DNA of 7,061 nucleotides from SIG459 sp045638085 (GTDB lineage Bacteria; Bacillota; Clostridia; Oscillospirales; Oscillospiraceae): positions 1 through 7,061 of the forward strand of contig JAZUAQ010000113.1 of the NCBI GenBank assembly GCA_045638085.1, in the 5' to 3' direction. How positions within the stretch are numbered: position 1 is the first letter of the stretch; every line of letters begins with the position of its first letter. The translations under genes were made by a program, and so were the position numbers. Positions 5,479-7,061 of the stretch are shown piece after piece. The notes beneath the pieces are model-generated. The model had not been told where the DNA came from, searched no databases, and saw only the letters and a list, made by a program, of their open reading frames with translations.

Positions 5479-6849
5479 ATGACTACCGACACCATTGCCG
5501 CCATCTCCACCGGCAGCACCCTCTCAGCCATTGGCATCATACGCCTTTCCGGCGCTGACACCATCAAAATAGTTGACAGCGTTTTCCGTCCTTCCTACGG
5601 CAAGGCTATGAGCAGCCGCGCCGATCGCCAGCTTGTATACGGCGAGCTTAGAGACCCCTCAGGCGCGGTCATCGACCTTTGCCTTTGCACAATTAGCCGA
5701 GGTCCAGCAAGCTACACAGGCGAGGACACAGCGGAACTCCAGTGCCACGGCAGCCCCACCGTGCTGCAGGAAGGTCTTCGCGCCCTTTTTGCCGCAGGGG
5801 CAAGACAGGCACTCCCCGGCGAATTCACCAAGCGCGCCTTCCTCAACGGCAGAATGGATCTCACTCAGGCCGAGGCGGTTATAGACCTTATCCACGCAGA
5901 GACCGCAGAGGCCGCAAAGAACGCAGCCGGTCAGTTGGGTGGCGCCATCGTGAGAAAAACCGACGGCATTTATGACGCACTGAAGGATATCTCCGCCCAC
6001 TACCACGCGGTTTTAGACTATCCTGATGAAGACATTGAGGATTTTCTCCTGGAAAGCTACAGCAGCACCCTCTCCTCCGCGGAGGGAAGCCTTGTTGCTC
6101 TTTTATCCAGCTTTGACAGGGGCAGAGTTATGCGCGAGGGTGTCCCTGCTGTAATTTTAGGCAAGCCCAACGCAGGTAAAAGCAGCCTTCTCAACGCTCT
6201 TTTAGGTTATGAGCGCGCCATCGTCACAGATATTCCCGGCACTACCCGCGACACCATCACCGAAAAGGTTCGTCTCGGCCGCGTGCTTTTGCGCCTTACG
6301 GACACCGCAGGACTTCGCGAAACCGCCGATGCCGTCGAGCGCATAGGCGTGGACAGAGCCCTTGCCGCTGCCGAGGAAGCTCAGCTGGCACTAGTGCTCA
6401 CCGACCCCACCGATGAGGACGGATTCTTTGAGATTCTGAAAAGCGTTCAGCATATCAGACATATAATTCTCATTTTCACCAAAGCCGACATAAAGAATAT
6501 GCGGGGCAGCGTAATTTCCACCGGCGAGCTTCGGGCAGACAGCGTCATCTCTCTCAGTTCCATCACAGGTCAGGGACTTGAGGTGCTCACTGCCGCCGTC
6601 GAGGAGCTTTATCCCGCAGGCGAGGAGGCTCAGGGCGAAATCCTTACAAATTCCCGCCACGCGGATGCCGTAGGAAGGGCTTTGGAATCCATCCACGCCG
6701 CGAAGAACGCTATGGATTTTGGTCTCACTCCCGACGCCGTTTTGGTGGAGGTTGAAGAAGCCATGGCCGCCCTCGGCGAGCTTAGCGGCAAAACAGTCCG
6801 CGAGGATATCACAAGCCGCATTTTCGAGCGCTTCTGTGTTGGCAAATAA
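5479..6849 (+). CDS. mnmE: tRNA modification GTPase MnmE (TrmE)
   Basis: A 456-residue MnmE, the GTPase that with MnmG installs the carboxymethylaminomethyl (or aminomethyl) group at U34 of certain tRNAs, using a folate donor. The length is normal. The N-terminal tetrahydrofolate-binding dimerisation domain (about 1-120) starts with DTIAAIST and has GxASYTGED (75-83) and LPGEFTKRAFLNGRMDL (112-128). A helical domain follows, containing the embedded G domain: G1 GKPNAGKS (228-235), G2 TTRD (255-258), G3 DTAG (275-278), G4 TKAD (334-337, where NKxD is usual) and SLSSITGQG (358-366) in the G5 region. The C-terminal CVGK (453-456) is the variant of the conserved CIGK tail carrying the catalytic-region cysteine. 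It follows the SLH gene by 63 nt and is last before a strong terminator, so mnmG is not immediately co-transcribed downstream. Confidence 0.98.
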   Translation: MTTDTIAAISTGSTLSAIGIIRLSGADTIKIVDSVFRPSYGKAMSSRADRQLVYGELRDPSGAVIDLCLCTISRGPASYTGEDTAELQCHGSPTVLQEGLRALFAAGARQALPGEFTKRAFLNGRMDLTQAEAVIDLIHAETAEAAKNAAGQLGGAIVRKTDGIYDALKDISAHYHAVLDYPDEDIEDFLLESYSSTLSSAEGSLVALLSSFDRGRVMREGVPAVILGKPNAGKSSLLNALLGYERAIVTDIPGTTRDTITEKVRLGRVLLRLTDTAGLRETADAVERIGVDRALAAAEEAQLALVLTDPTDEDGFFEILKSVQHIRHIILIFTKADIKNMRGSVISTGELRADSVISLSSITGQGLEVLTAAVEELYPAGEEAQGEILTNSRHADAVGRALESIHAAKNAMDFGLTPDAVLVEVEEAMAALGELSGKTVREDITSRIFERFCVGK

Positions 6850-6909
6850 GCTTTGCGCCCAAGACTGCGCCTTGGCATTATCACCAATTTAATAAGGCCA
6901 AATTTATAC

Positions 6910-6947
6910 AATAGTCCAAACGTATGTAACGTTTGGACTATTTTGTT
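6910..6947 (+). terminator. Intrinsic terminator after mnmE
   Basis: A perfect 13-bp stem (AATAGTCCAAACG at 6910-6922, its complement at 6930-6942) has a 7-nt loop, TATGTAA, and is followed by TTTTGTT (6941-6947, overlapping the stem end). It ends the rightward cluster about 60 nt after the mnmE stop. The stem is unusually long and sits in AT-rich sequence. Confidence 0.92.
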
Positions 6948-6973
6948 GAAATTCGAAAAATATGTGATATAAT
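6946..6973 (+). promoter_or_regulatory. Promoter of the next gene off the right edge
   Basis: TTGAAA (6946-6951) and a perfect TATAAT (6968-6973) are 16 nt apart, with a start predicted near 6980. The -35 box begins in the end of the terminator U-tract, so the old transcript ends and the new one begins within about 35 nt. Confidence 0.7.
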
Positions 6974-6979
6974 CTCAAA

Positions 6980-7061
6980 TGGCTAAAAAGCGGGTATAAT
7001 TCCGTTAGAAAAACGCCAAAACCTTGAAAACACTTTTGTTTATCATAGAAAGGATTGAAAA
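6980..7061 (+). other. 5' leader and ribosome site of an unseen downstream gene
   Basis: About 80 nt of AT-rich leader follow the promoter, ending with AAAGGA (7049-7054), a plausible Shine-Dalgarno sequence whose start codon would fall just beyond 7061. A second TATAAT at 6995-7000 lacks a convincing -35 box. I see no riboswitch or strong hairpin in the leader. The downstream gene cannot be identified. Confidence 0.5.

Noticed and set aside
6850..6909. Imperfect dyads (GCCCAAG/CTTGGC and TTGGC/GCCAA) after the mnmE stop
   Set aside because: The stems are short, with bulges or long loops, and no U-run. The hairpin at 6910-6942 explains termination.
6979..6999. Six-codon open frame (MAKKRV) near the start of the right-hand leader
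   Set aside because: It sits at the predicted transcription start without a ribosome site, and no attenuator structure follows it.
6995..7000. Second TATAAT in the right-hand leader
   Set aside because: There is no recognisable -35 box at 16-18 nt upstream and no extended -10 TG, so it is probably a chance match.

Overview
The window reads as a chromosomal piece of an anaerobic Clostridia-type Firmicute, probably an Oscillospiraceae/Ruminococcaceae-like gut lineage. This is inferred from the genes, since no taxonomic marker is present. The supporting points are a two-gene SufC plus SufB/D-type Fe-S assembly locus without other suf genes, a Rex of the clostridial 'GQQGYGYNV' kind, an exported S-layer-homology (SLH) protein, strong GGAGG ribosome sites and Gram-positive style promoters. 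Most of the window is coding. Nothing resembles an insertion sequence, prophage, CRISPR array, tRNA or rRNA.

Layout. (1) Bases 1-762 hold the 3' two thirds of dnaJ (+). (2) A bidirectional hairpin terminator at 771-794 separates dnaJ from a convergent leftward operon. (3) That operon (3300 down to 802) is sufC, a SufB/SufD-family scaffold gene, and a PHP-domain phosphatase gene. The genes are tightly spaced (17-nt gap, then a 4-nt ATGA overlap) and run from a good promoter at 3393-3422. (4) A 283-nt regulatory region (3301-3583) separates this operon from rex. It holds the sufC promoter, a rightward promoter facing it, a 9-bp dyad between the two, and a separate rex promoter. (5) A rightward cluster follows: rex (3584-4213), an SLH-domain exported protein starting at TTG (4237-5415) and mnmE (5479-6849), closed by a long perfect hairpin terminator at 6910-6947. 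(6) A new promoter abuts that terminator, and the leader of the next gene runs off the right edge, ending in a ribosome-binding site.

How the genes fit together. SufC and the SufB/D-type protein would form an ATP-driven Fe-S cluster scaffold complex of the minimal SMS type. The PHP enzyme is translationally coupled behind it. Rex reads NADH/NAD+ balance and represses fermentation genes. MnmE modifies wobble uridines in tRNA. The SLH protein is cell-wall associated. The rex-slh-mnmE grouping has no obvious single theme and may be simple co-transcription. The points most worth a second look are the sufC/rex intergenic architecture, the PHP gene inside an Fe-S operon, unusual residues at the Rex nucleotide site, and a possible alternative-pairing leader in front of mnmE. 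I did not find a clearly undescribed defence or mobile system.
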